A stretch of DNA of 64,000 nucleotides from the NCBI GenBank assembly GCA_029262455.1, contig JAJCZJ010000024.1, forward strand, positions 62,001 through 126,000, written 5' to 3'. The stretch is from Deltaproteobacteria bacterium. Its GTDB lineage: Bacteria; Desulfobacterota; Binatia; HRBIN30; CADEER01. The notes under the pieces are model-generated. The model was not told where the DNA came from. It was given only the letters and a program-made list of their open reading frames with translations, and did no database searches. Shown here piece after piece: positions 28,576-38,824 of the stretch. Every line of letters starts with the position of its first letter. Position 1 is the stretch's first letter. Position numbers and translations under genes: made by a program.

Positions 28576-30278
28576 ATCACGCCAAGGTCAGTATTGAGAT
28601 CCTCGAACGGTGTCGCCGCATTGCAGCTCTGCTTCTGAGCAGGGCCGGTGACATAGCTCAAGCCAGCGGTACAAACGATGCCCTCGACCCGCAGGAGGAT
28701 GCTGCGACGAGCGGCAGCGACGCCGCAGAAGACGATAACAAGCTGGCGGAGGAGCTCGAACAGTTGGGTCCGACGTTCGTCAAGCTGGGCCAAATCCTGT
28801 CGACGCGCGCCGACTTGCTTCCCGCCAAGCAGCGGGCGTCACTTTCTCGGTTGCAGGAGAGCGTTGCGCCGGTCCCGTTCGAAGAACTTCAGGAGGTGCT
28901 CGAGCTCGATCTGGGAGTGAGGATCTCCAAGGCCTTCGCTGAGTTCGACGAAACCCCGACGGCAAGCGCGTCACTTGGTCAGGTGCATCGAGCACGGCTG
29001 CGCGATGGACGACATGTGGCCGTGAAGATTCGGCGGCCTGGCATACGCGAAGAGGCTGCTACGGACCTAGCGGCTTTGGATCTGATCGTCGAAGGCGTCG
29101 ACCAGGTGACCGATCTAGAAAGTCGCTTCGCACTCAGGAACATCCTGGATGAGTTTCGCCGGACATTGGCCGAGGAACTCGACTATCGCCGCGAGGCGGA
29201 ACACTTGAAAATCCTAGGCGCCAATCTCACGGACTATCCGGAACTCTTGGTGCCACAGCCGATTGACGACTATTGCTCGCAACGAGTGCTCACGATGGAG
29301 TGGATCGACGGCACACGGGTCACTGACTTACCCCCCGTGAGGCGACCTGAGCTCGAAGGCAATCGGCTGGTCGACGCATTGTTGCGTTCGTACCTCGATC
29401 AGATCCTGGTCGACGGCTTCGTTCACGCTGACCCACACCCGGGCAACATCTTGCTCACGCCCGACGATCGGTTAGTGCTTTTGGACCTCGGCATGGTCGC
29501 TCGCATCGGCGAAGCACATCGCCTCCAGCTCCTAAAGCTCGTACTCGCGCTGAGCGCAGGCAAGGGCGAAGTAGCGGCCGACATCTGTATCGCCATCGGC
29601 GAACGGCTCGAGGACTGCAACGAATCCGCCTTTCGCCGCGACATGTCGGCCCTGGCGACGCGGCTGACCGAACCAGCCAGTGTTACCCAGCTGTCTCTCG
29701 GCCGCGTCGTCGCAGAGATGGCGACGCGGGCAACCGAGGCTGGTATCCGGCCGGCGCCTGAGGTGGCCCTGTTGGGCAAGGCACTCCTCAGTCTCGACTC
29801 GATCACGGAGGCGCTGGCACCGGGTTTCGACTCGCACTCCACCATCACCAAGCATATCGAGTGGATCGTCGGCAGGCGCGCGGCCAGCCGGCTGGCGCCG
29901 AAACGCATCCTGTCGTCGCTGCTCGAACTCGAGGAGGTGGTCGAGCAATTTCCGCGCCGCGTCAACCAGCTGCTCGACGCCGCGTTGGACAATCGGCTCG
30001 AAGTGCGCGTCCACGCATTTGATCAAGAACACATGATGTCGGCGATTCAGAAAGTCGCGAACCGCATCTCTCTCGGCCTGGTCCTCGCAGCACTCATCGT
30101 CGGCGCGGCGATGCTCATGGACGTGGACACCTCCTGGAAGCTCTTCGGTTACCCGGGACTAGCGATCTCCTTGTTCCTGATCGCGGCGATCTGCGGCTTG
30201 GGCCTGGTCTTCACGGTACTCTGGGGCGATATCCGCCCCGATGGCCGTCCGGGTCCGGCCAGGAGCGACAGTCACTGA
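28572..30278 (+). CDS. ABC1/UbiB family atypical kinase
   Basis: LGPTFVKLGQILSTRADLLP, ASLGQVHRARLRDGRHVAVKIRRPGI, GFVHADPHPGNILL, DLGMVARI; C-terminal TMs. Confidence 0.93.
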   Translation: MNHAKVSIEILERCRRIAALLLSRAGDIAQASGTNDALDPQEDAATSGSDAAEDDNKLAEELEQLGPTFVKLGQILSTRADLLPAKQRASLSRLQESVAPVPFEELQEVLELDLGVRISKAFAEFDETPTASASLGQVHRARLRDGRHVAVKIRRPGIREEAATDLAALDLIVEGVDQVTDLESRFALRNILDEFRRTLAEELDYRREAEHLKILGANLTDYPELLVPQPIDDYCSQRVLTMEWIDGTRVTDLPPVRRPELEGNRLVDALLRSYLDQILVDGFVHADPHPGNILLTPDDRLVLLDLGMVARIGEAHRLQLLKLVLALSAGKGEVAADICIAIGERLEDCNESAFRRDMSALATRLTEPASVTQLSLGRVVAEMATRATEAGIRPAPEVALLGKALLSLDSITEALAPGFDSHSTITKHIEWIVGRRAASRLAPKRILSSLLELEEVVEQFPRRVNQLLDAALDNRLEVRVHAFDQEHMMSAIQKVANRISLGLVLAALIVGAAMLMDVDTSWKLFGYPGLAISLFLIAAICGLGLVFTVLWGDIRPDGRPGPARSDSH

Positions 30279-30305
30279 CAAACAACTTGACGGTCTCGCC
30301 AGTAG

Positions 30306-31910
30306 CTACGGGTCAACTCCTGGCGAGACCGACTTCACAAAGGCATTGCTCACCAGGCTCACAATGGCATCCCACGTGCTCACCTCCGGGTCGTCGATGC
30401 GACCCGCGACCGAGACCTTGGCCGCCACATCATCGGCAGAGTTCTCCAGAATCTGAGACAGGACATCGACAGCACCTTCGTAGACCTCACCACAAACCGA
30501 ACGTCGCTTGTCCTGTGTTCGGTCGTAGATATCGACATCGGAGAGGATCGGCTTGACGTAACCTTCCAGCCGCCCCTCCTTTGCCGCGAGTTCGCTGTAG
30601 AAAGCAAACATTCCGGAGGCAGCGTCGAACCCCGCGTACGCCGTCAGCAAGTCGTTTAGCTCGACGAGTGGAGTTTCGGAGATGTTCACGTCGATGTCGA
30701 AGTCGGGGCTCGCGTTCGTAGCCCGGTACGATCCGCTGATCGCTAAGTCGCCGGCATCCATGAACCTACCCTCTGCCTCGAAGGATGCAGGCTTATCGGA
30801 GTCGCGGTTGGCGACGTCCTTGGCGGTCAACGAAGTTTGCGTAGAAAAGAGCCGATAGTCACGATCCACACGGTGGTAGGTCAGCCGACTGCCGCGCACC
30901 TCGAGGCGATCCAAGTACACCTTCGTGGTAGAATCCGACTGCAACTGTTCCGCCGCGTCCTCGGCCCATCTCTGACGGCGCTCCTCAGCGGCGCTGCCGG
31001 AGCCGGCCGTGTACGTCACTTCCACGCCATCGACGCGCAGCCGCCGAACATAGACGCTGCGTTTCTCGCGGGAGAACTCCAGGCTGCCGTCCGCTCCGAG
31101 CACCCCACCGTCGACGTGAACGTCGACCTCGGAAGCCAGGGGATCGAACCGCCGCAGTGGAACCGTATCGAGCGCGAAGCTCGCGTCCAGCGCAACATGA
31201 GGAACGGCGAGAAAGTCGGCAGCCCCTTCGACTTCGATGTGCCCCGAGTCGAACAGTGTCGCTTGCAGGGAAACCGGTGACGGGTAGCGAGATTGCCCTC
31301 GTACGTTGCGGATGTTCTGCGCTTCCAGCCTAACCGAGGTCAACTCGATCGGGGCGTCCCCCTCATCGCCGAGGTACGTGACCGAGCCGTCGCGGACCCG
31401 GACATGGTCGACCTCCATTGGATAGACTGCGAACAAAGCCTCCCGCCATCCTTTGTCCGCCAGCCCCTCACCGTCTTCAGTTTCGCGGACGATATTGGCC
31501 CGCTCGAGGTATAAAGCCGGCGACTCGATCTCGAGCTCCGACAGTAGGTTGCCGCGCAACAAGGCCGACCAACTGAGTGACACGCCGAACCGCTGCAAGT
31601 GCGCGACCGCGGGGTCGGGGTGGGCGTCCTGGGTGAACGACGTATCGACCAGATCGAAGCCCAGGGCGAGGATTCGTAGGTCGAGACCTCCGATCTTCAC
31701 GGTATAGCCTACCAGACGGTCGTTGATCTCGGATTCCGCCCAACCGCGGAGAAAACTCTCAGCGGTAAGCGCGACGACCAGCACCGCCGCGACGAGGGCA
31801 AAAGCCACTACGGCAAGGACGACGCGCACACGTCCGCGTTCGCCCAAGGGGATCGACGAGCGTCGCCAAGATCTCCCCCGACTGCCGTTGGGCTCAGGCA
31901 CGAAACTCAC
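30306..31910 (-). CDS. DUF748 (AsmA-like) domain protein
   Basis: N-terminal TM, VGYTVKIGGLDLRILALGFDL..., SELEIESPALYLERAN, SVAGRIDDPEVSTW. Confidence 0.8.
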   Translation of the reverse strand: MSFVPEPNGSRGRSWRRSSIPLGERGRVRVVLAVVAFALVAAVLVVALTAESFLRGWAESEINDRLVGYTVKIGGLDLRILALGFDLVDTSFTQDAHPDPAVAHLQRFGVSLSWSALLRGNLLSELEIESPALYLERANIVRETEDGEGLADKGWREALFAVYPMEVDHVRVRDGSVTYLGDEGDAPIELTSVRLEAQNIRNVRGQSRYPSPVSLQATLFDSGHIEVEGAADFLAVPHVALDASFALDTVPLRRFDPLASEVDVHVDGGVLGADGSLEFSREKRSVYVRRLRVDGVEVTYTAGSGSAAEERRQRWAEDAAEQLQSDSTTKVYLDRLEVRGSRLTYHRVDRDYRLFSTQTSLTAKDVANRDSDKPASFEAEGRFMDAGDLAISGSYRATNASPDFDIDVNISETPLVELNDLLTAYAGFDAASGMFAFYSELAAKEGRLEGYVKPILSDVDIYDRTQDKRRSVCGEVYEGAVDVLSQILENSADDVAAKVSVAGRIDDPEVSTWDAIVSLVSNAFVKSVSPGVDP

Positions 31911-32646
31911 GGTAGCGACAGTCGACGGCGCAATAGATCGCGTAGGCGATCAAGCCCAACGAAACCATCGCCAGTAGAGTCGTTCCAAAGGACTGTCGCG
32001 AAAGTGCTGCCAGTGCCTCAGAAGTCCCAGCGTCGGTGGATCCGCTCGAGATCATGAGGATCGCGATCGTGATGAAAACAATTCCGCGCGCCGATAACCC
32101 GAGCCTTGCGGCGCGCTTACCCCAAACTTTCTCAGTCTCACTCATTTCGGAGGTTTGCCAGTTCTGCACGTAGCGATCCGTCATCGCCCTGAAGATCTCG
32201 ACCAGACCGAAGACGCCAACCGCGCCCCCCGCCAACATCGACAGCGTTGGACCGAATCCGCTCGTACCCATGCCGGAGCCCCCGCCGCCGCCGATCAGGG
32301 TAAACGCGTAGAGGGCTAGAGCGATGTGGATGACTCCCGAAACGGCCATCCCGCCGCGACTCAAGAGACCCTCGGCCTCGGAACCATGCGCTTCGGCGTC
32401 AGTGGCCGCGGCATAAACCTTCCACGAGGCATAGCCCAGCAAGCCGACTCCGATCAGAACTACGAGGATCTGGCCAAACGGTTGGTCGACCAGTACGCGC
32501 AAAGCGCCAGCGCTGCCCTCGGCTTCGCCACCGGCCGCCAATGCCGCGTGCAGGGCAATCGCGCCGACCGCTCCGTAGACGACGCTCTTCGCGAGGTAGC
32601 CGGCGCGCGCGGCCATTTCCAGAGCCGTGTTCGAGGTCGAGGTCAT
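31894..32646 (-). CDS. DUF1206 membrane protein
   Basis: LEMAARAGYLAKSVVYGAVGAIALHAAL repeated three times as ARxGxxxRGIVF/GYxxKxxVYG units. Confidence 0.85.
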   Translation of the reverse strand: MTSTSNTALEMAARAGYLAKSVVYGAVGAIALHAALAAGGEAEGSAGALRVLVDQPFGQILVVLIGVGLLGYASWKVYAAATDAEAHGSEAEGLLSRGGMAVSGVIHIALALYAFTLIGGGGGSGMGTSGFGPTLSMLAGGAVGVFGLVEIFRAMTDRYVQNWQTSEMSETEKVWGKRAARLGLSARGIVFITIAILMISSGSTDAGTSEALAALSRQSFGTTLLAMVSLGLIAYAIYCAVDCRYREFRA

Positions 32647-32779
32647 GCGCTCTGATAACTGCAACATGCAAGCCAAGTTGTCCTGACTCACGGAGGGCCC
32701 CCGACATGAACGACTCTTGTAAATCCTGCAGAAGACCTGGCGTTCAAAACACCTGCAGGGTTGAACGGGCTGCTTTGCC

Positions 32780-32973
32780 GACCTCGGAGTCGGCTACAAC
32801 CGCGACAGCGACGGTGAGCTCGAATACCGGGACTCGTGGGAATCCCCACCGAGAAGGTCGAATTCTCGAACGGTGCCCGGGGGATGTCCGGGCCAGCCAA
32901 ATGGGACGACGCGCGCTTCAGCGCGAGCCAGGATACTGCTGTGAAGATCCAGATCATGTCCGCCAAGAACTAG
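32780..32973 (+). pseudogene. Frameshifted C-terminal remnant of a DUF2141 protein
   Basis: Two frames join as DLGVGYNRDSDGELEYRDSW / GIPTEKVEFSNGARGMSGPAKWDDARFSASQDTAVKIQIMSAKN*, matching the DUF2141 LGIPxExYGFSNNARG region. Confidence 0.65.
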
Positions 32974-33152
32974 AGCGGCGCCGATTGCCGATAGAAACGA
33001 TTGTCCGAATCAACTATTGGCTTTCTTTCCAACGAATCTGCGCGCCCGGCCTCCATTGTAACTTTTCCTACGATCGCGCATCCATAGGCAGACTCCGTGC
33101 GGCTCGCCAGAGCAATCTCCCGAAGCGACCATCCGAACAAAGGAGCTTAGAA

Positions 33153-35117
33153 GTGCCAAAGCACCAGGTGTGGTACAAGATTCTCGAACTCGACGAGCTG
33201 CCCGAAGGTCGTGTGAAGGCAAAGGCGGCTGGGGTTCATACCCTTTGCGTCACGCGGCTCGACGGACAATACGCCGCGCTCTCCAACAAGTGCCCGCATC
33301 AGGGCGGGCCTCTCGGCGAGGGCTCGATCGAGAACGGCATGCTGCGCTGCCCATGGCACGGATGGGACTACCACCCGACGACCGGAGCTCCACCAGACGG
33401 CTACGGCGACTGTGTGCCGACGTTCCCGGTCGAAGTCCGCGAGGACGGTGTCTACGTCGCGATCGAAGAAGATGCACCGCACGAGACTACGGTCACCGAC
33501 ATCATGGCCGAGACGCTCACCAATTGGGGCGTGCGAAGCGTCTTTGGAATGGTCGGACACTCGAACCTCGGCCTTGCCGACGCGCTGCGACGTCAGAGTA
33601 AAGCAGGACGCCTGCGCTACTTCGGGATTCGGCACGAGGGCGCCGCAGCGTTTGCCTGTTCGGCATACGGAAAACTCACTGGTCGGCCCGCAGCCTGCCT
33701 GAGCATCGCTGGACCAGGCGCCACCAATCTCCTTACGGGACTGTGGGACGCAAACGTCGACCGTGCCCCGGCGATTGCCCTGACCGGGCAAGTCGACACC
33801 CAAGTCCTCGGTCCCGGCGCGTTCCAGGAGATCGATCTCGCAGGAGCCTTCGGCACCGTAGCGCAGTGGTCGCAGACCGTTCTTCAGACGAGCAAGCACG
33901 CCGAGCTCGTCAATCTCGCCTGCAAGAGCGCGATCCTCAACCGCGGCGTCTCGCATCTCATTTTTCCAGACGAGGTACAGACCCTGCCAGCACCGGAAGG
34001 CGCCACAGCCGGCCAACCAGACGGCCGTATGACGTCGCGCGCCATCGCTCCGCCGGAGGAATCCGTTGCAGCAGCGGTCGCGATGCTCGAGAAGGCGGAG
34101 CGTCCGGTCATGATCGTTGGCCACGGAGCACGCTTCGACATGCCCGCCATCGTCAAGTTCGCCGAGAGGCTGAATTGCCCGATCATTACAACCTTCAAGG
34201 GCAAGGGGTTGGTGAGTGATCAACACGAGCTCGGCTGCGGTGTCCTCGGACGCAGCGGCACGCCGATCGCCTCATGGTTCATGAATGAGTCGGACGTCTT
34301 ACTGGTCCTCGGCGCGAGCTTCAGCAACCACACCGGAATCACACCAAAAAAGCCGACCATTCAGGTGGACTATGATGCGATGGCGCTCGGGAAGTTTCAC
34401 GCCATCGATGTCCCCGTTTGGGGGGAAATCGCGACCACCATGGCCGTGTTCAACAAACGACTGGCAAAGGGAACCGCCGCCATCGACCAGCGACCAGAAA
34501 TCGCATCGCGCTGGGAGATCTGGCGAACCGAGAAGCAGCGGCGACGCGGAGACGACCGCGGCAAGGGCGTCAACTCGGCCAGCATCTTCCGCGCTCTGAG
34601 TGAACACGCTCCAGATGACGCGATCCTCGCGGTCGACGTCGGCAACAACACCTACTCTTTCGGCCGCTACTTCGAATGCACGCAGCAGTCCGTCCTGATG
34701 TCCGGCTATCTGGGCTCGATCGGATTTTCACTTCCGGCGGCCATGGGTGCCTGGGCTGCGACTCAGGAAGAAGACCCTCGCTTCAAAGGCCGCAAGGTGA
34801 TTTCCGTCTCCGGCGACGGTGGATTCGGACAGTACATGGCGGAGCTCCTGACCCTCGTCAAATACGATATGAACATCACCCACGTTCTGGTGCGCAACAA
34901 TGAACTCGGGAAGATCAGCAAGGAGCAGCGCGCAGGTGATTGGGAGGTTTGGGAAACGAATCTGCACAACCCCAGCTTCGCTGAGTACGCCAAGATCTGT
35001 GGCGCACACGGCCTGCAGGTAAACTCCGCAGATGATCTAGACGCCGCCCTTGTGGAGGCAATCGCCCACAACGGGCCAAGCCTCGTCGAGATCGTCGCCG
35101 ATGCGGAGCTCATCTAG
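33153..35117 (+). CDS. Rieske [2Fe-2S] domain fused to a thiamine-pyrophosphate-dependent enzyme
   Basis: GTG 33153 with RBS aaaggagc; CPHQG...CPWHGWDYH Rieske box; then RHEGAAAFACSAYGKLTGRPAACL and GDGGFGQYMAELLTLVKYDMNITHVLVRNN TPP motif. Confidence 0.9.
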   Translation: MPKHQVWYKILELDELPEGRVKAKAAGVHTLCVTRLDGQYAALSNKCPHQGGPLGEGSIENGMLRCPWHGWDYHPTTGAPPDGYGDCVPTFPVEVREDGVYVAIEEDAPHETTVTDIMAETLTNWGVRSVFGMVGHSNLGLADALRRQSKAGRLRYFGIRHEGAAAFACSAYGKLTGRPAACLSIAGPGATNLLTGLWDANVDRAPAIALTGQVDTQVLGPGAFQEIDLAGAFGTVAQWSQTVLQTSKHAELVNLACKSAILNRGVSHLIFPDEVQTLPAPEGATAGQPDGRMTSRAIAPPEESVAAAVAMLEKAERPVMIVGHGARFDMPAIVKFAERLNCPIITTFKGKGLVSDQHELGCGVLGRSGTPIASWFMNESDVLLVLGASFSNHTGITPKKPTIQVDYDAMALGKFHAIDVPVWGEIATTMAVFNKRLAKGTAAIDQRPEIASRWEIWRTEKQRRRGDDRGKGVNSASIFRALSEHAPDDAILAVDVGNNTYSFGRYFECTQQSVLMSGYLGSIGFSLPAAMGAWAATQEEDPRFKGRKVISVSGDGGFGQYMAELLTLVKYDMNITHVLVRNNELGKISKEQRAGDWEVWETNLHNPSFAEYAKICGAHGLQVNSADDLDAALVEAIAHNGPSLVEIVADAELI

Positions 35118-35141
35118 AGGCCTGAGCAGGCGCCCTCCTCT

Positions 35142-36407
35142 ATGATCGCAGAACCTCTCATTGCCATCGCGTTCGCCATTCTCGCGTTCGGAGCAATCTC
35201 GCGCCGCGCCGAACAGTGGCCACTTACACCCCCGATGTTTTTCATCATCATGGGATGCGTACTTAGCGAGCACGGCTTTGGCGTGCTCGCTATCGAGATA
35301 GGAAGCGAACAAACCCATCTACTCGCAGAGCTGACCCTGGTGGTCGTCCTGTTCACCGACGCCTCTCGCATCGACCTCAGCTGCCTACGGCGAGAGCGAC
35401 TCATACCTATCCGACTCTTGGGAATCGGCCTACCGCTTACGATTCTCGCCGGCGCGATCGTCGGGAAAGTCCTCGTACCGACATTCACATGGCTCGAGGC
35501 CACACTCCTGGCTGCGATCCTAGCACCGACGGATGCCGCACTTGGGCAGGCTGTCGTTAGTAACCCGTTGGTGCCGGTCCGGATTCGCCAAAGCCTCAAC
35601 GTCGAAAGCGGTCTCAACGATGGTATCGCGCTTCCCGTGGTTCTGGTCCTGGCCTCGCTCGCCGGCGCGACGGAAGCCGAAGGCGATGCCGCGCATTGGA
35701 TTCGCTTTGCCGCCCTCGCGGTCACTCTCGGCCCCCTCGTGGGCTTGGTCGTCGGCGGCCTGGGTGGCCTTTGGCTCGAACGCGGTGTCGCTACCGGTTG
35801 GATCAATGGTCCGTTTCAGCGCCTATCCTCGCTCGGATTGGCGCTCTTGGCGTTCGCCGGCGCCGAAGTCATCGGGGGCAACGGATTCATCGCGGCCTTC
35901 GTCGCCGGTCTGTCACTCGGCAACGTCGGACGGAAAGTCTGTGAAACACTCTACGAGTTCGGCGAGACCGAGGGGCAGCTCTTGACGCTGTTGGTCTTCC
36001 TCCTCTTCGGCGCAGCGATGGTTCCCAACACGATCGAGGTTCTGTCCGCCAAGACCTTCGCATACGCAGTCCTGAGCCTCACGTTAATCCGCATGCTGCC
36101 GGTCGCAATTGCATTGCGCGGCACCGGGTTGCGAGCCCCCGGCGTACTCTTCTTGGGCTGGTTCGGCCCACGCGGCCTAGCCTCGATTCTCTTCGCCCTC
36201 GTGGTCGTCGAGGAAGGCCGGCTGGCATCTGGGAGTTTGCTCGAGGGAGTGGTCACTCTGACTGTTCTCTCGAGCGCGATGCTACACGGAGCGACCGCCT
36301 TTCCGTTGGCGAAGAGTTTCGGCAACTACGCCGCCAAACACCACCAAGAACTGGCGGAGCCGATGGACATGGAACTTCCCGTACGTATCCGACACAGCGG
36401 CGCATGA
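35142..36407 (+). CDS. Cation:proton antiporter (CPA1/NhaP type)
   Basis: About 11 TM; LAPTDAALGQAVVSNPLVPVRIRQSLNVESGLNDGIALP; FLGWFGPRGLASILFAL. Confidence 0.9.
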   Translation: MIAEPLIAIAFAILAFGAISRRAEQWPLTPPMFFIIMGCVLSEHGFGVLAIEIGSEQTHLLAELTLVVVLFTDASRIDLSCLRRERLIPIRLLGIGLPLTILAGAIVGKVLVPTFTWLEATLLAAILAPTDAALGQAVVSNPLVPVRIRQSLNVESGLNDGIALPVVLVLASLAGATEAEGDAAHWIRFAALAVTLGPLVGLVVGGLGGLWLERGVATGWINGPFQRLSSLGLALLAFAGAEVIGGNGFIAAFVAGLSLGNVGRKVCETLYEFGETEGQLLTLLVFLLFGAAMVPNTIEVLSAKTFAYAVLSLTLIRMLPVAIALRGTGLRAPGVLFLGWFGPRGLASILFALVVVEEGRLASGSLLEGVVTLTVLSSAMLHGATAFPLAKSFGNYAAKHHQELAEPMDMELPVRIRHSGA

Positions 36408-37165
36408 ACACCGTGAGCCCCTTGCCCACTGCACCGCTTCGAGTCGTATTCCAAGACGACCACTACGTTGTCGTCCACAAGCCCGCGGGTCTGCTCGTCC
36501 ACCGGTCGGCACTGGATTCACGCGAAACTCAGTTCCTCGTCCAACTCCTACGCGACCAGATCGGGCAGCGGGTCTTCCCGGTCCACCGACTCGACAAGCC
36601 GACCCAGGGCGCAATCGTCCTGGCCCTCGACTCCGACGCTGCTCGAAAAATGCAAGTGCACTTCGACGATGGCCTGGTGACAAAGACCTACATAGCCGTT
36701 GTCCGCGGCTACGCACCTGTTGAAGTCCGAGTCGATCACCCGCTGCGCGACCGTCCGGATTCTCGCATTGACCGGCGAGAGCTGCAGGTGCGCGATTCAA
36801 CCACACTCGTCCGACGCGTCGCCACGAGCGAGTTCGCCACACCCGTCGGCCGCTACGCGACCTCGCGCTACTCGCTGGTCGAATGTCAGCCGCTCACCGG
36901 CCGGCGTCATCAGATCCGCCGCCACATGAAGCACCTACGCCACCCGATCGTCGGCGATCCGGTGTACGGCGACGGCCCACACAACCGGTTCTGGCGCGAC
37001 CAACTCGGGATCGCTGGGCTCCTTCTCGCCGCAACCAAGCTCTCGTTCCCCCACCCGTACACGGGCGAGCAGGTCACCGCATGTACTGCAGCGGAATCAC
37101 CGCTGCGCGACGCAACGCAACGACCGGAATGGCTCGACGACCAGAACCTCGCACTCGACGACTGA
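36404..37165 (+). CDS. truC: tRNA pseudouridine synthase of the RluA family, TruC-like
   Basis: VVHKPAGLLVHRSALDSRETQFLVQLLRDQIGQRVFPVHRLDKPTQGAIVLAL; GRRHQIRRHMKHLRHPIVGDPVYGDG. Confidence 0.88.
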   Translation: MNTVSPLPTAPLRVVFQDDHYVVVHKPAGLLVHRSALDSRETQFLVQLLRDQIGQRVFPVHRLDKPTQGAIVLALDSDAARKMQVHFDDGLVTKTYIAVVRGYAPVEVRVDHPLRDRPDSRIDRRELQVRDSTTLVRRVATSEFATPVGRYATSRYSLVECQPLTGRRHQIRRHMKHLRHPIVGDPVYGDGPHNRFWRDQLGIAGLLLAATKLSFPHPYTGEQVTACTAAESPLRDATQRPEWLDDQNLALDD

Positions 37166-37210
37166 GCAGTCCGTTGAGAAACAGGCGCAAGCGAAAGGGA
37201 GGACCCATAC

Positions 37211-38041
37211 ATGACAACACATCCAGCTCTCCAGAGCGGCAACGTCGCGGTGATCACAGGCGCGGCCGACGGTATCGGATTGGCGGTAGCAAAAAAACTA
37301 TCGAGCCTCGGACTGAAGGTTTGCGTTGCCGATATTGACGGCGACAAACTGGCGACCGCCGCCGAGAGCCTCAACGGCGCCCTCGCAGTCACGACAGATG
37401 TATCAAAGATCGAGGCTGTTCAACGCCTCAAGGAGCAAGTCGCAAGCACCTTTGGCCCGGTCAACGTGCTGATGAACAACGCCGGCATCGGACGCGGGAC
37501 CGGCAGCTGGACGGACTACGACGGATGGCAGACGACCCTCAAGGTCAACCTCTGGGGCGTGATTAACGGCATTCACGCCTTCGTCCCGGACATGGTCGCG
37601 CACGGTGCCCCTGGACTCGTCATCAACACCGGTTCAAAGCAAGGCATCACCTGCCCGCCAGGCAATCCCGCCTACAACGTCTCTAAGGCCGCTATCCGCG
37701 CCGCCACTGAGGCACTCGCCCACAGCCTTCGCACAACCGACGGCTGCCTGGTGAGTGCCCACCTTCTCGTGCCAGGATTCACCTACACCGGCATGATGCG
37801 GCAATTCCTACCGGAAAAGCCTGACAGCGCCTGGACTCCGGAGCAGGTAGCCGCCTTCATGCTCGAGAGTGTCGAACGCGGCGACTTCTACATCCTCTGC
37901 CCCGACAACGACGTCACGCGCGAGATAGACAACAAGCGAATGGAATGGTCGGTCGGCGACCTGATCCACAACCGCCCGGCTTTGTCGCGCTGGCACCCCG
38001 ACTACGAAGCGGAGTTTGCAGATTTCATGAAGAAACCCTGA
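37211..38041 (+). CDS. SDR family oxidoreductase
   Basis: VITGAADGIGLAVA, NNAGIG, YNVSKAA motifs. Confidence 0.9.
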   Translation: MTTHPALQSGNVAVITGAADGIGLAVAKKLSSLGLKVCVADIDGDKLATAAESLNGALAVTTDVSKIEAVQRLKEQVASTFGPVNVLMNNAGIGRGTGSWTDYDGWQTTLKVNLWGVINGIHAFVPDMVAHGAPGLVINTGSKQGITCPPGNPAYNVSKAAIRAATEALAHSLRTTDGCLVSAHLLVPGFTYTGMMRQFLPEKPDSAWTPEQVAAFMLESVERGDFYILCPDNDVTREIDNKRMEWSVGDLIHNRPALSRWHPDYEAEFADFMKKP

Positions 38042-38061
38042 CAACCCAGTCTTCGGAACAA

Positions 38062-38676
38062 TCAGACTCCCCGCGGCGTAGGTGTATCGACGCGAAAGAA
38101 GATTCCGTCTGCCTCGGCCACCGTCTCCGATCCGGCCAGAAGAACGGCGCGGCAAAACACTTTCCGGCCTTCGACGCGATCGATTTCGCCACGGCACAGC
38201 AATTCGACGTTGGTTGGCGTCGGCTTACAGTAGCGCACTGCGAGGGTGCCGGTCATCGATGTACCCTCCGCTTCCGAAGCGGTGACACCGAGCACGTGAT
38301 CGAGAGTCGCCGCGACGTATCCTCCGTGCGCCAAACCGGGATGGCCCTCATACGCATCGCTAAACGTCACCGACCACGTGGCCGTCTGGCGGTCCTTCTC
38401 GATCACGGGCGGGGACAAGGGGTTTGAAACTCCAACGAGCGGATCCATATCCCAAGAGAACTCTTCGCTGTGCACCGTACCAGCGCTATCCACTAAAAAG
38501 CCGTCGTCATCTCGCACATATCGCGTCGCCCGAGCAAACGACTGTCGAACCGATTCGAGACCTGCGAGTGCCACATCGAGATCTTCATGGGTCAGCTCAG
38601 CCGACAAGAACTCACGGCTCAAATCACGAACGGTCTTCGCCACAAGTCGGCGCTTCTTCAATAGGAGTGCACTCAT
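38062..38676 (-). CDS. PaaI-family hotdog thioesterase
   Basis: GHPGLAHGGYVAATLDHVLG, GTLAVRYCKPTP. Confidence 0.8.
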   Translation of the reverse strand: MSALLLKKRRLVAKTVRDLSREFLSAELTHEDLDVALAGLESVRQSFARATRYVRDDDGFLVDSAGTVHSEEFSWDMDPLVGVSNPLSPPVIEKDRQTATWSVTFSDAYEGHPGLAHGGYVAATLDHVLGVTASEAEGTSMTGTLAVRYCKPTPTNVELLCRGEIDRVEGRKVFCRAVLLAGSETVAEADGIFFRVDTPTPRGV

Positions 38677-38824
38677 CGTAAGAACATCTCTCCGCCCGAC
38701 CGCGAAATACTCCGCGATCGCTCCCAACTCGTCTCAGGTAATCCCAACGCAGTGCTACACTGCGCGCCCTCCCACCGAAACCACCCTGTACGGCGAGGCC
38801 ACGGCGTGTGACCTCAGCAAGGCC

